The position numbers and the translations under genes were made by a program. DNA of 64,000 bases from Confluentibacter citreus (GTDB lineage: Bacteria > Bacteroidota > Bacteroidia > Flavobacteriales > Flavobacteriaceae), in contig NZ_NIXN01000004.1 of assembly GCF_002807055.1 (NCBI RefSeq), positions 124,001-188,000 of the forward strand, in the 5' to 3' direction. Below are positions 39,925-48,875 of this stretch, piece after piece. Below the pieces are notes generated by a model. It was not told where the DNA came from. It did not search any database and was given only the letters and a program-made list of their open reading frames with translations. The stretch's first letter is position 1; every line of letters begins with the position of its first letter.

Positions 39925-41457
39925 ATGTTTAGAAAAAAAGTATTGTTAAGTACAGTCTTTGCTATCTCTTTTTTGGGAAGTCAAAAAGATGTAGTAGCTC
40001 AGGCTAATGCAGATAAACCGAAAGTGGTTAATGAAAATTTGGAAGAAAAATTTGCAAATGTTTCACCAAAACTTACCTCCAATAATGCGAATCCATTGTT
40101 GGATTTTATATTTACGGCCGACCCAACAGCGGTGGAATACAATGGAAGAATTTATGTGTATGCCACGAATGATCATCAGCAGTATGAGCATGTAGGAAAG
40201 GATGGTAAAAATTCATACGAGCATATCCGTACACTGGTCATGATGTCTTCCGATGATATGGTCAACTGGACGTATCATGGGCTCATAAATACTGCCGAGC
40301 TGGCGCCATGGAGTCAGAATTCTTGGGCACCTTCCATTACATCTAGGCTGGAAGCTGATGGTAAGACGCACTTCTATTTGTATTACTCCAATAGCGGTAT
40401 TGGCTCAGCCATGCTTACTTCCACTTCTCCCGTTGGTCCGTGGAGTGATCCTATAGGAAAGAACATAGTCGACCGTTCTATTCCCGGTGTGGATGTCGAT
40501 GCTCCATTCGATCCTGGAGTTCTTATTGACGACCAAGGTACAGGCTGGCTGGTTTTTGGAGGCGGTTCGCCTAAAACGATTTATATGCCGGATAATGCCA
40601 GAATCGTCAAATTAGGAGCAGATATGGTCAGTTTGGCCAGCGATGTTGCAAAGATACCCGCTCCTTATTATTTTGAGGCCAGCGACCTTAACTTTATGAA
40701 TGGAACTTGGGTTTATACCTATAATACAAATTGGGATGAACGCACTGAATGGCCTTATAGCAACATTGACAAACCAACCAAATGCAACATTTCTTATATG
40801 ACAAGTAAAACACCGTTAGATCCAGATAGTTGGAAGTATCGTGATAATTACTTTAATAATAGTGGCGAAGAAAAGGTGGGTCCTTGGACAAACAATCACA
40901 CGCACCTATTCAAATTTAAAGAGAAGTGGTATATTACTTATCATGCCATGTATTTACAGGATTATTTTGGCACTAAGGGAGGTTTTCGCAACGTAGGTAT
41001 CGAAGAAATGCAGGTGGATGAAGAGAATGTAAATATCTCCATGGGCAAAGCTACTTTTGAAGGTCCGTCACAACTTAACCCATTAAATCCATTCGTTCTT
41101 CAGCAAGCAGAAACCACTGCGGGCACTTCGGGACAAGTCCAGTTCGAAGCTGTTGGTAATGTAGGTAATATGGTTGCCAAAGGAAAAGCAGATAAACAAT
41201 GTCTCATGGTGCGAGGAGCCGATTTTAGCAAACAGACTCCTAAAAAATTCGAAGCCAGGGTAAAAGGAAAAGGTAACATTGATGTGTATGTAAATAACCT
41301 TAAAGGGATTCCTCTTGTTTCGCTTACATGTGATGGGAACGATTGGACTACGCTCTCAAAGAAAATAAAACTGAAAATAGATAAAGGTGTAGAGAATATC
41401 TATTTTGTATTTAATGGAGAGGATTTTTTGTTCGATGAATGGAAATTCAGTTATTAA
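39925..41457 (+). CDS. GH43 family enzyme with C-terminal carbohydrate-binding domain
   Basis: The 510-residue secreted protein has a signal peptide (to VVAQ, residue 26). The five-bladed propeller carries the GH43 residues: base Asp66 (FTADPTAV), the modulating Asp in DAPFDPGVLIDDQG, and the acid Glu in YYFEASDLNFMNG. From about residue 390 a beta-sandwich (QQAETTAGTSGQVQFEAVG, ending IYFVFNGEDFLFDEWKFSY) looks like a CBM6-type module. GH43 enzymes are mostly alpha-L-arabinofuranosidases or beta-xylosidases; in xyloglucan loci they take off arabinose side chains. It is inserted between GH5 copies 1 and 2. Confidence 0.9.
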   Translation: MFRKKVLLSTVFAISFLGSQKDVVAQANADKPKVVNENLEEKFANVSPKLTSNNANPLLDFIFTADPTAVEYNGRIYVYATNDHQQYEHVGKDGKNSYEHIRTLVMMSSDDMVNWTYHGLINTAELAPWSQNSWAPSITSRLEADGKTHFYLYYSNSGIGSAMLTSTSPVGPWSDPIGKNIVDRSIPGVDVDAPFDPGVLIDDQGTGWLVFGGGSPKTIYMPDNARIVKLGADMVSLASDVAKIPAPYYFEASDLNFMNGTWVYTYNTNWDERTEWPYSNIDKPTKCNISYMTSKTPLDPDSWKYRDNYFNNSGEEKVGPWTNNHTHLFKFKEKWYITYHAMYLQDYFGTKGGFRNVGIEEMQVDEENVNISMGKATFEGPSQLNPLNPFVLQQAETTAGTSGQVQFEAVGNVGNMVAKGKADKQCLMVRGADFSKQTPKKFEARVKGKGNIDVYVNNLKGIPLVSLTCDGNDWTTLSKKIKLKIDKGVENIYFVFNGEDFLFDEWKFSY

Positions 41458-41521
41458 TTCCGTTGCATATTAATTATAAATAAAAATACGGTTTTGCAGA
41501 AGTATCATGCATTGGAACTAT

Positions 41522-41580
41522 TAAGTAGGATTGAATTTAAAAAATCTGTGACTTTTAGGAGTCACAGATTTACTTAAAAA
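41522..41580. repeat. Intergenic repeat with 12-bp hairpin, copy 1
   Basis: The hairpin arms AAATCTGTGACT (41542-41553) and AGTCACAGATTT (41560-41571) enclose TTTAGG. This hairpin with its flanks recurs at 43143-43202 nearly unchanged. It sits between GH43 and GH5 copy 2. There is no run of T after the stem, so it is more likely an mRNA-processing or stability element than a strong terminator. Confidence 0.75.
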
Positions 41581-41645
41581 CACGGAATCTCAATAAAAAC
41601 ACGGTTTTTAAACTTAATACTTATTAATCTAAAAACAAATAAAAA

Positions 41646-43118
41646 ATGAAACTTAAACATTTCTACAAAATGTTGCTTTTACTATGTGTTATTGTAACAT
41701 CAATATCCTGTTCAAGTAGCAGTGAGGGTGAAGATCCAACACTAACGGTTTCTGTAACCGAAGTTTCCTTTGATCCAGATGGCGGAACATCTGATGTATC
41801 ACTTACAACAAACGGCACATGGACTGTTTCTAATCCAGCAACAACTTGGTTGCAAATAAACAATACAAGTGGTGGTAGCGGAACAGCAACAATAACAATA
41901 ACATCTGGAATGAATGGTTCTGGATTGACTCGTACCGCTATGATTACGGTTACGTCAAGCAATGGGCAGGCAAGAATTATAAAAGTTACACAAACTGGTA
42001 ATTTATATCCTTCATACAATTTAACGCCTAAAGCTCCCGATGCAACAGGAATGAGCAGCACGCCCGTGCAACTGGCAGCAAAAATGCAAATGGGAATAAA
42101 TATTGGCAATACCATGGAATCCCCAAACGAAGCTGAATGGGTGAACAGTAAAATTACCTTATCATATGTGCAATTTTTAAAACAATTAGGTTTCAATACT
42201 GTACGGCTTCCTACTGGTTGGGTGTGGAGCCATTTAAGCGATCCAGATAAAATGAAAATTGACCCTCTGTGGCTTGACCGTGTGAAAGAAGTGGTTGGAT
42301 GGTGTGTGGATAATGATATGTATGTGATACTGAACGCTCACGGGGATGATGGCTGGTTGGAACGTAATGTCAATGCGGAAATGCAAGAGACCATTAATGC
42401 GAAGCTAAAGGCAATTTGGGAACAGATTGCTACAGAAATGCGTGATTTTGATGAACACCTTATTTTAGCCGGCACGAATGAACCTTCGGTTGACAATGCC
42501 CAACAGATGGCCATACTTAATAGTTATCACGAAACATTCATCAAGGCGGTTCGCTCTACCGGAGGCAAGAACAGTCACCGAGTGCTGGTTGTGCAGGGAC
42601 CTTCAACGGACATTATTAAAACTTCTCAGCTGATGAATCCGACTACGCTTCCTCATGACCCGGTACCTAATCGTTTGATGCTTGAGGTACATTTTTATGG
42701 GCCTTGGCATTTTAACCTAACACAAGATGGACTATATAATCCGGACAGCAAAGCGAGTTACTACTGGGGGGCTGGAAATCATTCTACTCTTGAGCCGGAG
42801 CGCAATGCGCCTGATGGAGAAGAGGATGAGCTTATGGTAGAAATCGGAAAGATTAAAAAGTTTGTTGATGCAGGTATCCCTGTGATGCTGGGTGAATATG
42901 GAACCTGGAGGCGTACTGCTGAGTATAACGGGCAGATTCCTCTAGATACGGAGATGCACAACAAATCTGTGGATGCTTGGGCAACTTTTGTGACCAAAAC
43001 GCTTAAAGCCAATGGTGTTGTACCATTCTGGTGGGAGATAGGTTTTATGTTAGACAGAGCTAATAATGTGGTAAAGGATCAGGCTATGTTAGATGCCATT
43101 ATCGCAGGATATAATTAA
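41646..43118 (+). CDS. BACON-GH5 endo-glucanase, copy 2 (GH5_4-like)
   Basis: The 490-residue lipoprotein (SISC, Cys22) has the same BACON plus GH5 layout as its neighbours. Acid/base is Glu279 (LAGTNEP) and nucleophile is Glu417 (VMLGEYGTW). It is the most diverged of the three: it reads INIGNTME, LMLEVHFYGPWHFNL in place of the VHDYTP/VHNYTP loop, and LNAHGDDGW. These changes lie at the substrate cleft, so a different cutting preference is likely. Its 5' leader and BACON region remain clearly homologous to copies 1 and 3. Confidence 0.92.
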   Translation: MKLKHFYKMLLLLCVIVTSISCSSSSEGEDPTLTVSVTEVSFDPDGGTSDVSLTTNGTWTVSNPATTWLQINNTSGGSGTATITITSGMNGSGLTRTAMITVTSSNGQARIIKVTQTGNLYPSYNLTPKAPDATGMSSTPVQLAAKMQMGINIGNTMESPNEAEWVNSKITLSYVQFLKQLGFNTVRLPTGWVWSHLSDPDKMKIDPLWLDRVKEVVGWCVDNDMYVILNAHGDDGWLERNVNAEMQETINAKLKAIWEQIATEMRDFDEHLILAGTNEPSVDNAQQMAILNSYHETFIKAVRSTGGKNSHRVLVVQGPSTDIIKTSQLMNPTTLPHDPVPNRLMLEVHFYGPWHFNLTQDGLYNPDSKASYYWGAGNHSTLEPERNAPDGEEDELMVEIGKIKKFVDAGIPVMLGEYGTWRRTAEYNGQIPLDTEMHNKSVDAWATFVTKTLKANGVVPFWWEIGFMLDRANNVVKDQAMLDAIIAGYN

Positions 43119-43142
43119 ATAGTAAGACGCTATTGGTATCAT

Positions 43143-43202
43143 TAAGCAAGGACTGAATTTAATAAATCTGTGACTTTTAGGAGTCACAGATTTACTTAAA
43201 AA
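43143..43202. repeat. Intergenic repeat with 12-bp hairpin, copy 2
   Basis: This is the second copy of the 59-60-base intergenic unit, with arms at 43164-43175 and 43182-43193 identical to those at 41542-41571. It lies between GH5 copies 2 and 3. The duplicated spacer shows that the duplication unit included intergenic DNA, not just coding sequence. Confidence 0.75.
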
Positions 43203-43270
43203 TAGAGAGCCTACTGAAACCAAGGGTTTTATAAACTTAATATTTATTAATCTAAAAAAATAAATAAAAA

Positions 43271-44737
43271 ATGAAGTCCAAACATTTTTACAAAATTTTA
43301 CTTTTACTATGTGTTATCGTAACATCAGTATCCTGTTCAAGTAGCGGTGGGGAGGGTGAAGATCCAACACTAACGGTTTCTGTAACCGAAGTTTCCTTTG
43401 AGCCAAATGGGGGAACATCTGATATATCACTTACAACAAACGGCACATGGACCGTTTCTAATCCAGCAACCTCTTGGTTGCAAATAAACAATACGAGTGG
43501 TGGTAGCGGAACAGCAACAATAACATTAACATCTGGAATCAATGGTTCTGGATTGACCCGTACTGCTATGATTACAGTGACGTCAAGCAATGGGCAGGCA
43601 AGACGTATAACAGTTACACAAACGGGTAATTTATATCCTTCATACAATTTAACGCCTAAAGCTCCCGACGCTACAGGAATGAGTAGTAATGCCGTTGAAC
43701 TTGCTGCAAAAATGCATTTGGGAATAAATTTTGGCAATACCATGGAATCCCAAGCCGAAGGTGACTGGGTGAACAGTAAAATTACCGAATCGTACGTGAA
43801 ATTTGTAAAAGAAATAGGTTTCAATGCTGTACGGATTCCTTGTAACTGGCATTGGACCCATTTAAGCGATCCTGAAAAAATGAAAATTGACCCTGCGTGG
43901 CTTGACCGTGTGCACGAAGTGGTTAAATGGTGTGTGGACAATGATATGTATGTGATGCTAAATATTCACTGGGATGGCGGTTGGCTGGATGGTAATATCA
44001 ATGCGGCAATGCAAGAGTCCGTTAACGCGAAGCAAAAGGCGCTTTGGGAGCAGATTGCTACAACCATGCGTGATTTTGATGAGCACCTTATATTTGCAGG
44101 CGCAAATGAACCTCCGGCTGAAGATGCCGAGCAGATGGCCATACTCGATAGTTACCACCAGACATTTGTTAATGCAGTTCGTGCTACCGGAGGCAGGAAC
44201 AGTTACCGGGTGCTTGTTGTGCAGGGACCTAGCACTGACGCTAATAAAACTTATAATCTGATGAATACGCTTCCTGTAGACCCAGTACCTAACCGTTTGA
44301 TGGTTGAGGTGCATAACTACACGCCTTCTACATTTACGATAGTATTGGATGGAGATGTAAGCTGGGGCAACATGGTTTACTACTGGGGAGCAGGGAACCA
44401 CTCCACTATTGAGCCAGACCGCAACGCCACCTATGGAGAAGAGGATGTAATCCTTGATGAATTCCAAAAGATGAAACAGAAGTTTGTTGATAAAGGTATC
44501 CCTGTGGTGCTGGGCGAGTATGCATCATGGAGGCGGAATGAGCCCGGCAAGCCTATTCCTTTAGATACGGAGAAGCACAACAAGTCTGTGGAGTACTGGG
44601 CAACTTATGTGACTAAACAGGCTAAAGAGCATGGTCTTCTACCATTTTGGTGGGAGGTAGGTGTTACTTTAGACCGAGCTAATAATGTGGTAAAGGACCA
44701 AGCGTTGTTAGATGCCATTATTGCAGGAGGTAATTAA
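43271..44737 (+). CDS. BACON-GH5 endo-glucanase, copy 3 (GH5_4-like)
   Basis: The 488-residue lipoprotein (SVSC, Cys22) has a BACON domain and a GH5 barrel with acid/base Glu280 (FAGANEP) and nucleophile Glu416 (VVLGEYASW). It is the most canonical of the three at the cleft, with VRIPCNWHWTH and LNIHWDGGWLDGN, as in known GH5_4 enzymes. 198 bases of its BACON region (43407-43604) are identical to copy 1 (38418-38615), while the barrels differ at many positions. Its 3' flank also resembles that of copy 1, while its 5' leader resembles that of copy 2. Confidence 0.93.
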   Translation: MKSKHFYKILLLLCVIVTSVSCSSSGGEGEDPTLTVSVTEVSFEPNGGTSDISLTTNGTWTVSNPATSWLQINNTSGGSGTATITLTSGINGSGLTRTAMITVTSSNGQARRITVTQTGNLYPSYNLTPKAPDATGMSSNAVELAAKMHLGINFGNTMESQAEGDWVNSKITESYVKFVKEIGFNAVRIPCNWHWTHLSDPEKMKIDPAWLDRVHEVVKWCVDNDMYVMLNIHWDGGWLDGNINAAMQESVNAKQKALWEQIATTMRDFDEHLIFAGANEPPAEDAEQMAILDSYHQTFVNAVRATGGRNSYRVLVVQGPSTDANKTYNLMNTLPVDPVPNRLMVEVHNYTPSTFTIVLDGDVSWGNMVYYWGAGNHSTIEPDRNATYGEEDVILDEFQKMKQKFVDKGIPVVLGEYASWRRNEPGKPIPLDTEKHNKSVEYWATYVTKQAKEHGLLPFWWEVGVTLDRANNVVKDQALLDAIIAGGN

Positions 44738-44864
44738 TAATATAGTGTTAATTATAGCATAAGGTTATAGAGGTGGATTTGTTGCGTTCCTAACACCAAA
44801 AAATTAAAAACTAAAAATTAGAAAAACTATAATATTTGTTTTTTTAAATCTAATTAAAATAAGA

Positions 44865-46643
44865 ATGAAATATAAACTCACCTTGGTTTTGACAATTGTC
44901 TTTAGCGTTATAAATGCACAAACAGCCCAAAAGTATCACGAATGGGCGTCCACACCACCTCTTGGTTGGAACAGTTGGGATTGTTTTGGAACAACCGTTA
45001 ACGAACAGCAGATAAAAGAACAGGCAGATGCTATGGCAAAATACCTTTTGCCGAGCGGATACAACTGTCTCACAGTGGATATTCAATGGTATGAGCCTGA
45101 ATCAAAAGGACATTCTTACGACCCGAAGGCGATGCTCACCATGGATGAATATGGCCGCTTAACTCCAGGTCTAAAAAAATTTCCTTCAGCTGCCGATGGA
45201 AAAGGATTTAAGCACCTTGCAGACTATGTACACTCCAAAGGACTGAAATTCGGCATTCATATTATGCGCGGAATTCCTCGTCAGGCTGTTGAAAAAAATA
45301 CGCCTGTACTCGGGACAAACGTAAAAGCTCAGGATATTGCCATTAAAAGCTCTACTTGTGCATGGAATCCCGATATGTACGGTGTTGATGCTACCACGCC
45401 TGAAGGTCAGGCATACTATAATTCCATTGTGCAGATGTATGCTGATTGGGGAGTGGATTTTATCAAGTGCGACGATATTTCACGCCCTTACGATGATGTG
45501 CAAAAGGCCGAAATTGAGGCTCTTCGTCAAGCAATAGACAAAACCGGACGGCCTATCCTGTTAAGTCTATCGCCAGGAGCAACGCCAGTTAAAATGGGCG
45601 AGCATGTTATGAATCATGCCAATATGTGGCGTATCACCGACGATTTTTGGGATCGCTGGGGATTGTTGCAAGCCATGTTTGAGCGACTGGATGTGTGGAC
45701 ACCTTTTCGTGGACCCGGGCATTTCCCCGATGCCGATATGTTACCCATTGGTATTGTTGAATTCACGCGCCCAACCAATTTCACCAAAAACGAACAATAT
45801 ACGCTTATGAGCCTTTGGGCTATTGGTCGTTCGCCACTTATTTTTGGTGGAGATATGACCAAGCTCGACGATTTTACCAAGGAAATGCTCACCAATCCGG
45901 AAATGCTCAAAGTAAATCAACACAGCATAAATAACCGTCAGGTGTCGCGCGAAAAGAATCTGATTGTGTGGACGGCAGATGTGCCTAATAGTAAAGACAA
46001 GTATGTAGCCCTTTTCAATGCGCAAACCAAGGGAGAAAATCTTGATTTAAACAATGCCGATTATGTCAGTCCAATAATTGCTGGCAAAGGAAGTTCGCAA
46101 AAGATAGAAGTATCGGTAAAAGGTGGTAAAAAACTTGTTCTCTTTGTGAAAGATGGCGGAAACACTAATGATTGGGATCATATCGTTTGGGTCGATCCAG
46201 TACTTCACGGTTCCAAAGGCGATTTAAAACTGACTAGCCTCAAATGGCTGGGCGCAACTTCGGGCTGGGGAGAAGCGAATGTCAATCGTACCTGCGACAA
46301 TAACCCAATTATTATAAATAATGAAACACGAGAGGGAATTGGTGCTCATGGAGAGTCTGTGATCGTTTATCAATTGCCAGAAGGATATGATTCTTTTACA
46401 GCAACCGGCTACGTAACAAAGGAAATAGGCTCAGTGAATTTTGGGGTTTTGGTTGATAAAGGAACATTAAATATGCCTGACAAGGCCAATGTAAAAGTAA
46501 ACTTTGAAGCTATTAATATAAAAGGTAAAGTAAAAGTGCGCGATTTGTGGAATCACAAAGATATGGGAACTTTTGATGGGAGCTTTGAGCAAGAATTGCC
46601 ACAGCATGGTGCGGGACTGTATCGGATAACTCCTTTGCGATAA
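44865..46643 (+). CDS. GH27 family alpha-galactosidase-like enzyme with NPCBM domain
   Basis: The 592-residue secreted protein (signal MKYKLTLVLTIVFSVINAQ) begins its barrel with STPPLGWNSWDCFG, the GH27 hallmark. The nucleophile is Asp203 in VDFIKCDDIS; the acid/base is in WRITDDFWDRW (Asp259 or Asp260). After a beta-sandwich, residues from about 450 form an NPCBM-like domain (INNETREGIGAHGESVIVY). GH27 covers alpha-galactosidases and beta-L-arabinopyranosidases, both acting on side chains. The local base composition looks less AT-rich than neighbouring genes, which may mean separate acquisition. Confidence 0.9.
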   Translation: MKYKLTLVLTIVFSVINAQTAQKYHEWASTPPLGWNSWDCFGTTVNEQQIKEQADAMAKYLLPSGYNCLTVDIQWYEPESKGHSYDPKAMLTMDEYGRLTPGLKKFPSAADGKGFKHLADYVHSKGLKFGIHIMRGIPRQAVEKNTPVLGTNVKAQDIAIKSSTCAWNPDMYGVDATTPEGQAYYNSIVQMYADWGVDFIKCDDISRPYDDVQKAEIEALRQAIDKTGRPILLSLSPGATPVKMGEHVMNHANMWRITDDFWDRWGLLQAMFERLDVWTPFRGPGHFPDADMLPIGIVEFTRPTNFTKNEQYTLMSLWAIGRSPLIFGGDMTKLDDFTKEMLTNPEMLKVNQHSINNRQVSREKNLIVWTADVPNSKDKYVALFNAQTKGENLDLNNADYVSPIIAGKGSSQKIEVSVKGGKKLVLFVKDGGNTNDWDHIVWVDPVLHGSKGDLKLTSLKWLGATSGWGEANVNRTCDNNPIIINNETREGIGAHGESVIVYQLPEGYDSFTATGYVTKEIGSVNFGVLVDKGTLNMPDKANVKVNFEAINIKGKVKVRDLWNHKDMGTFDGSFEQELPQHGAGLYRITPLR

Positions 46644-46713
46644 GATAATAGTTCCCTGCAAGGCGTTGATGTTGTAAAGCCTTTGTTATAATTACACAAT
46701 AGCATATCGACGA

Positions 46714-47169
46714 ATGAAGCATATAATATCCAATAATACAAATCATAAATATAAGTATAAACACAACAAAGTGAAGATCTTAAATTCATATAAAAGACAA
46801 TATTTTACAAAACAAATAGTATTAGTATTTATACTATTTATAAGCTTTTTTTCAGGATATGCACAAAATGGCATGGAAAGAAAACAGTTATTTGATTATG
46901 ACTGGAAATTCTTTTTAGGCGATGCTTCTGAAGCAAAGACAAATGATTTCAATTATTCAGACTGGCGTAAACTTGATTTGCCTCACGATTTGAGTATCGA
47001 AGGGAAAATTCATACCGACCTATATGTGGGCAATATCCGCAAAGCTTGGAAGGGACGTGCTTTGGTTGTGATAAAAAGTAATAGAAATTCAGGTGAAATT
47101 AAATTATTGGTAACATCCAATGGATTGGAAGAGAAAAGTATAATTATTAAGTCAACGCAAAGCAATTAA
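46714..47169 (+). pseudogene. GH2 glycosidase remnant with in-frame internal deletion
   Basis: A 151-codon frame has a signal peptide (ending FFSGYAQ), then the N-terminal strand region of a GH2 beta-galactosidase (QLFDYDWKFFLGDASEAK, KLDLPHDLSIEGKIH). It then jumps directly to what looks like a GH2 C-terminal Ig-like domain (NIRKAWKGRALVVIKSNRNS, ending SIIIKSTQSN). The sugar-binding, immunoglobulin and catalytic domains, some 600 or more residues, are missing with the frame kept at about residue 102. It cannot be a glycosidase. It may still make a small secreted beta protein; an intact GH2 gene lies 3 kb downstream. Confidence 0.78.
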
Positions 47170-47229
47170 TATATCAGAATACCAATGAAACAGACAATAT
47201 CTTCTATTATTAATTTAATCTTTTATCCC

Positions 47230-48816
47230 ATGAAAAAAAATAAGCTCATTTTAACCTTCCTTGTTTTGCTTATTCAGGCCGTTGCTTTGGCGCAAGCCAC
47301 TAATCCCATTATTTTTGCTGATGTGCCTGATATATCGATAATCAGAGTTGGTAAAAATTATTATATGGCCAGTACGACCATGCACATGAACCCGGGTGTG
47401 CCCATTATGAAATCTACAGATCTTGTCAATTGGAAACTGATCAACTATGCCTATGATACTTTGGCAGATTTGCCAGCGCTAAATTTGGAACAAGGAAAAA
47501 ACATCTACAGCAGAGGTTCATGGGCAAGTAGTCTGCGCTACCACAAGGGGATGTATTATCTAACCACTTTTGCACATGACATACCAGGTGAAACCTATAT
47601 TTTTAGAACAAAAGATATAGAAAAAGGAAACTGGCAACGAGTATCTTTTAAGCCATCCCTCCATGACAGTTCTTTGTTTTTTGATGATGATGGCAAGGTA
47701 TATTTAATTTATGACGCAGACAGGCTTAAAATTGTTGAATTAAATGACGATCTAACAGGAATTAAACAAGGCGTTCCGGAGCGAGTTCTCATCGAAAACG
47801 CCAGTGCACCAACAGGAAAAGAAGTAGGCCTTGCAGCTGAAGGATCTCAATTATTTAAAGTAAATGGGAAATATTATCTATTTAATATTTGTGCGCCACG
47901 TGGTGAAATGCGAACTGTAATTATACATAGGGCAGATAATATCAACGGTCCCTGGGAAGGAAAAGTTGGCTTTCAGGATAGAGGAATTGCTCAGGGCGGA
48001 TTGATAGACACTCCCGATGGACGTTGGTTCTCTTATCTTTTCCGTGATTTTGCTGCTGTTGGCCGCGTTCCTTATCTCGTTCCTGTCAAATGGGAAGACG
48101 GTTGGCCTGTATTAGGAGAAAACGGCCGAGTTCCGGAAACATTAGACCTGCCAGCCAGTAAGGGTTTGATTCCGAATTTGGTTGCTTCTGATGAATTCAA
48201 CCGAAACAAAAGACAAGCAGCACTACCTTTAGTATGGCAATGGAATCATAATCCGGATAACAAACTTTGGTCAATAAAAGAAAGAAAAGGATTCCTGCGC
48301 CTCAAAACAGGAAGAATCGACACTGATTTTCTTCAGGCCAGGAACACACTTACACAACGCACTATTGGTCCAACCAGCTCAGCTTCTGTTGCTCTGGATG
48401 TTTCCAAAATGAAAGATGGCGATTTTGCCGGATTCTCAGTTCTCCAAAAAAAGTATGGATTAGTGGGGGTTAAAATTGATGCGGGTCAAAAGTCGATAGT
48501 AATGATCACTACTGATAATGATAAACCTGTCGAAGTAAAGCGAATTCCATTGGATCAAGACCAAATTTACTTCAGAATCGATTGCGATTTTACCGGCATG
48601 AACGATGAAGCTATTAGCCTTTACACTCTTAATGGGAAAGATGAAGCTAAATTCTCGTACAGCTTAGATGGAAAAGTCTGGAATCCTATTGGAAATATAT
48701 TAAAAATGAAATATGACATTCCACATTTTATGGGCTATCGTTTTGGCTTGTTTAATTATGCAACAAAAGAAATAGGCGGTTATGCTGATTTTGATTGGTT
48801 CAGAATTAAATATTAA
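47230..48816 (+). CDS. GH43 family (subfamily 12-like) arabinofuranosidase/xylosidase
   Basis: I start at the ATG at 47230 because it gives a proper signal peptide (MKKNKLILTFLVLLIQAVAL then AQ); the ATG at 47185 adds 15 residues. The 528-residue protein has an N-terminal propeller with base Asp34 (FADVPDISIIRVGKNYYM), the modulating Asp in HDSSLFFDDDGKVYL and the acid Glu in GLAAEGSQLFKVNG. A C-terminal beta-sandwich follows (from about residue 340, ending FGLFNYATKEIGGYADFDWF). This two-domain form matches GH43 enzymes of Bacteroides xyloglucan loci that remove arabinofuranose. It follows the GH2 remnant after 60 bases. Confidence 0.9.
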   Translation: MKKNKLILTFLVLLIQAVALAQATNPIIFADVPDISIIRVGKNYYMASTTMHMNPGVPIMKSTDLVNWKLINYAYDTLADLPALNLEQGKNIYSRGSWASSLRYHKGMYYLTTFAHDIPGETYIFRTKDIEKGNWQRVSFKPSLHDSSLFFDDDGKVYLIYDADRLKIVELNDDLTGIKQGVPERVLIENASAPTGKEVGLAAEGSQLFKVNGKYYLFNICAPRGEMRTVIIHRADNINGPWEGKVGFQDRGIAQGGLIDTPDGRWFSYLFRDFAAVGRVPYLVPVKWEDGWPVLGENGRVPETLDLPASKGLIPNLVASDEFNRNKRQAALPLVWQWNHNPDNKLWSIKERKGFLRLKTGRIDTDFLQARNTLTQRTIGPTSSASVALDVSKMKDGDFAGFSVLQKKYGLVGVKIDAGQKSIVMITTDNDKPVEVKRIPLDQDQIYFRIDCDFTGMNDEAISLYTLNGKDEAKFSYSLDGKVWNPIGNILKMKYDIPHFMGYRFGLFNYATKEIGGYADFDWFRIKY

Positions 48817-48875
48817 GATAAATTATCAATAACTATTCAAACTAACGGAGAATTTATATAAATTAAATAACTAAA

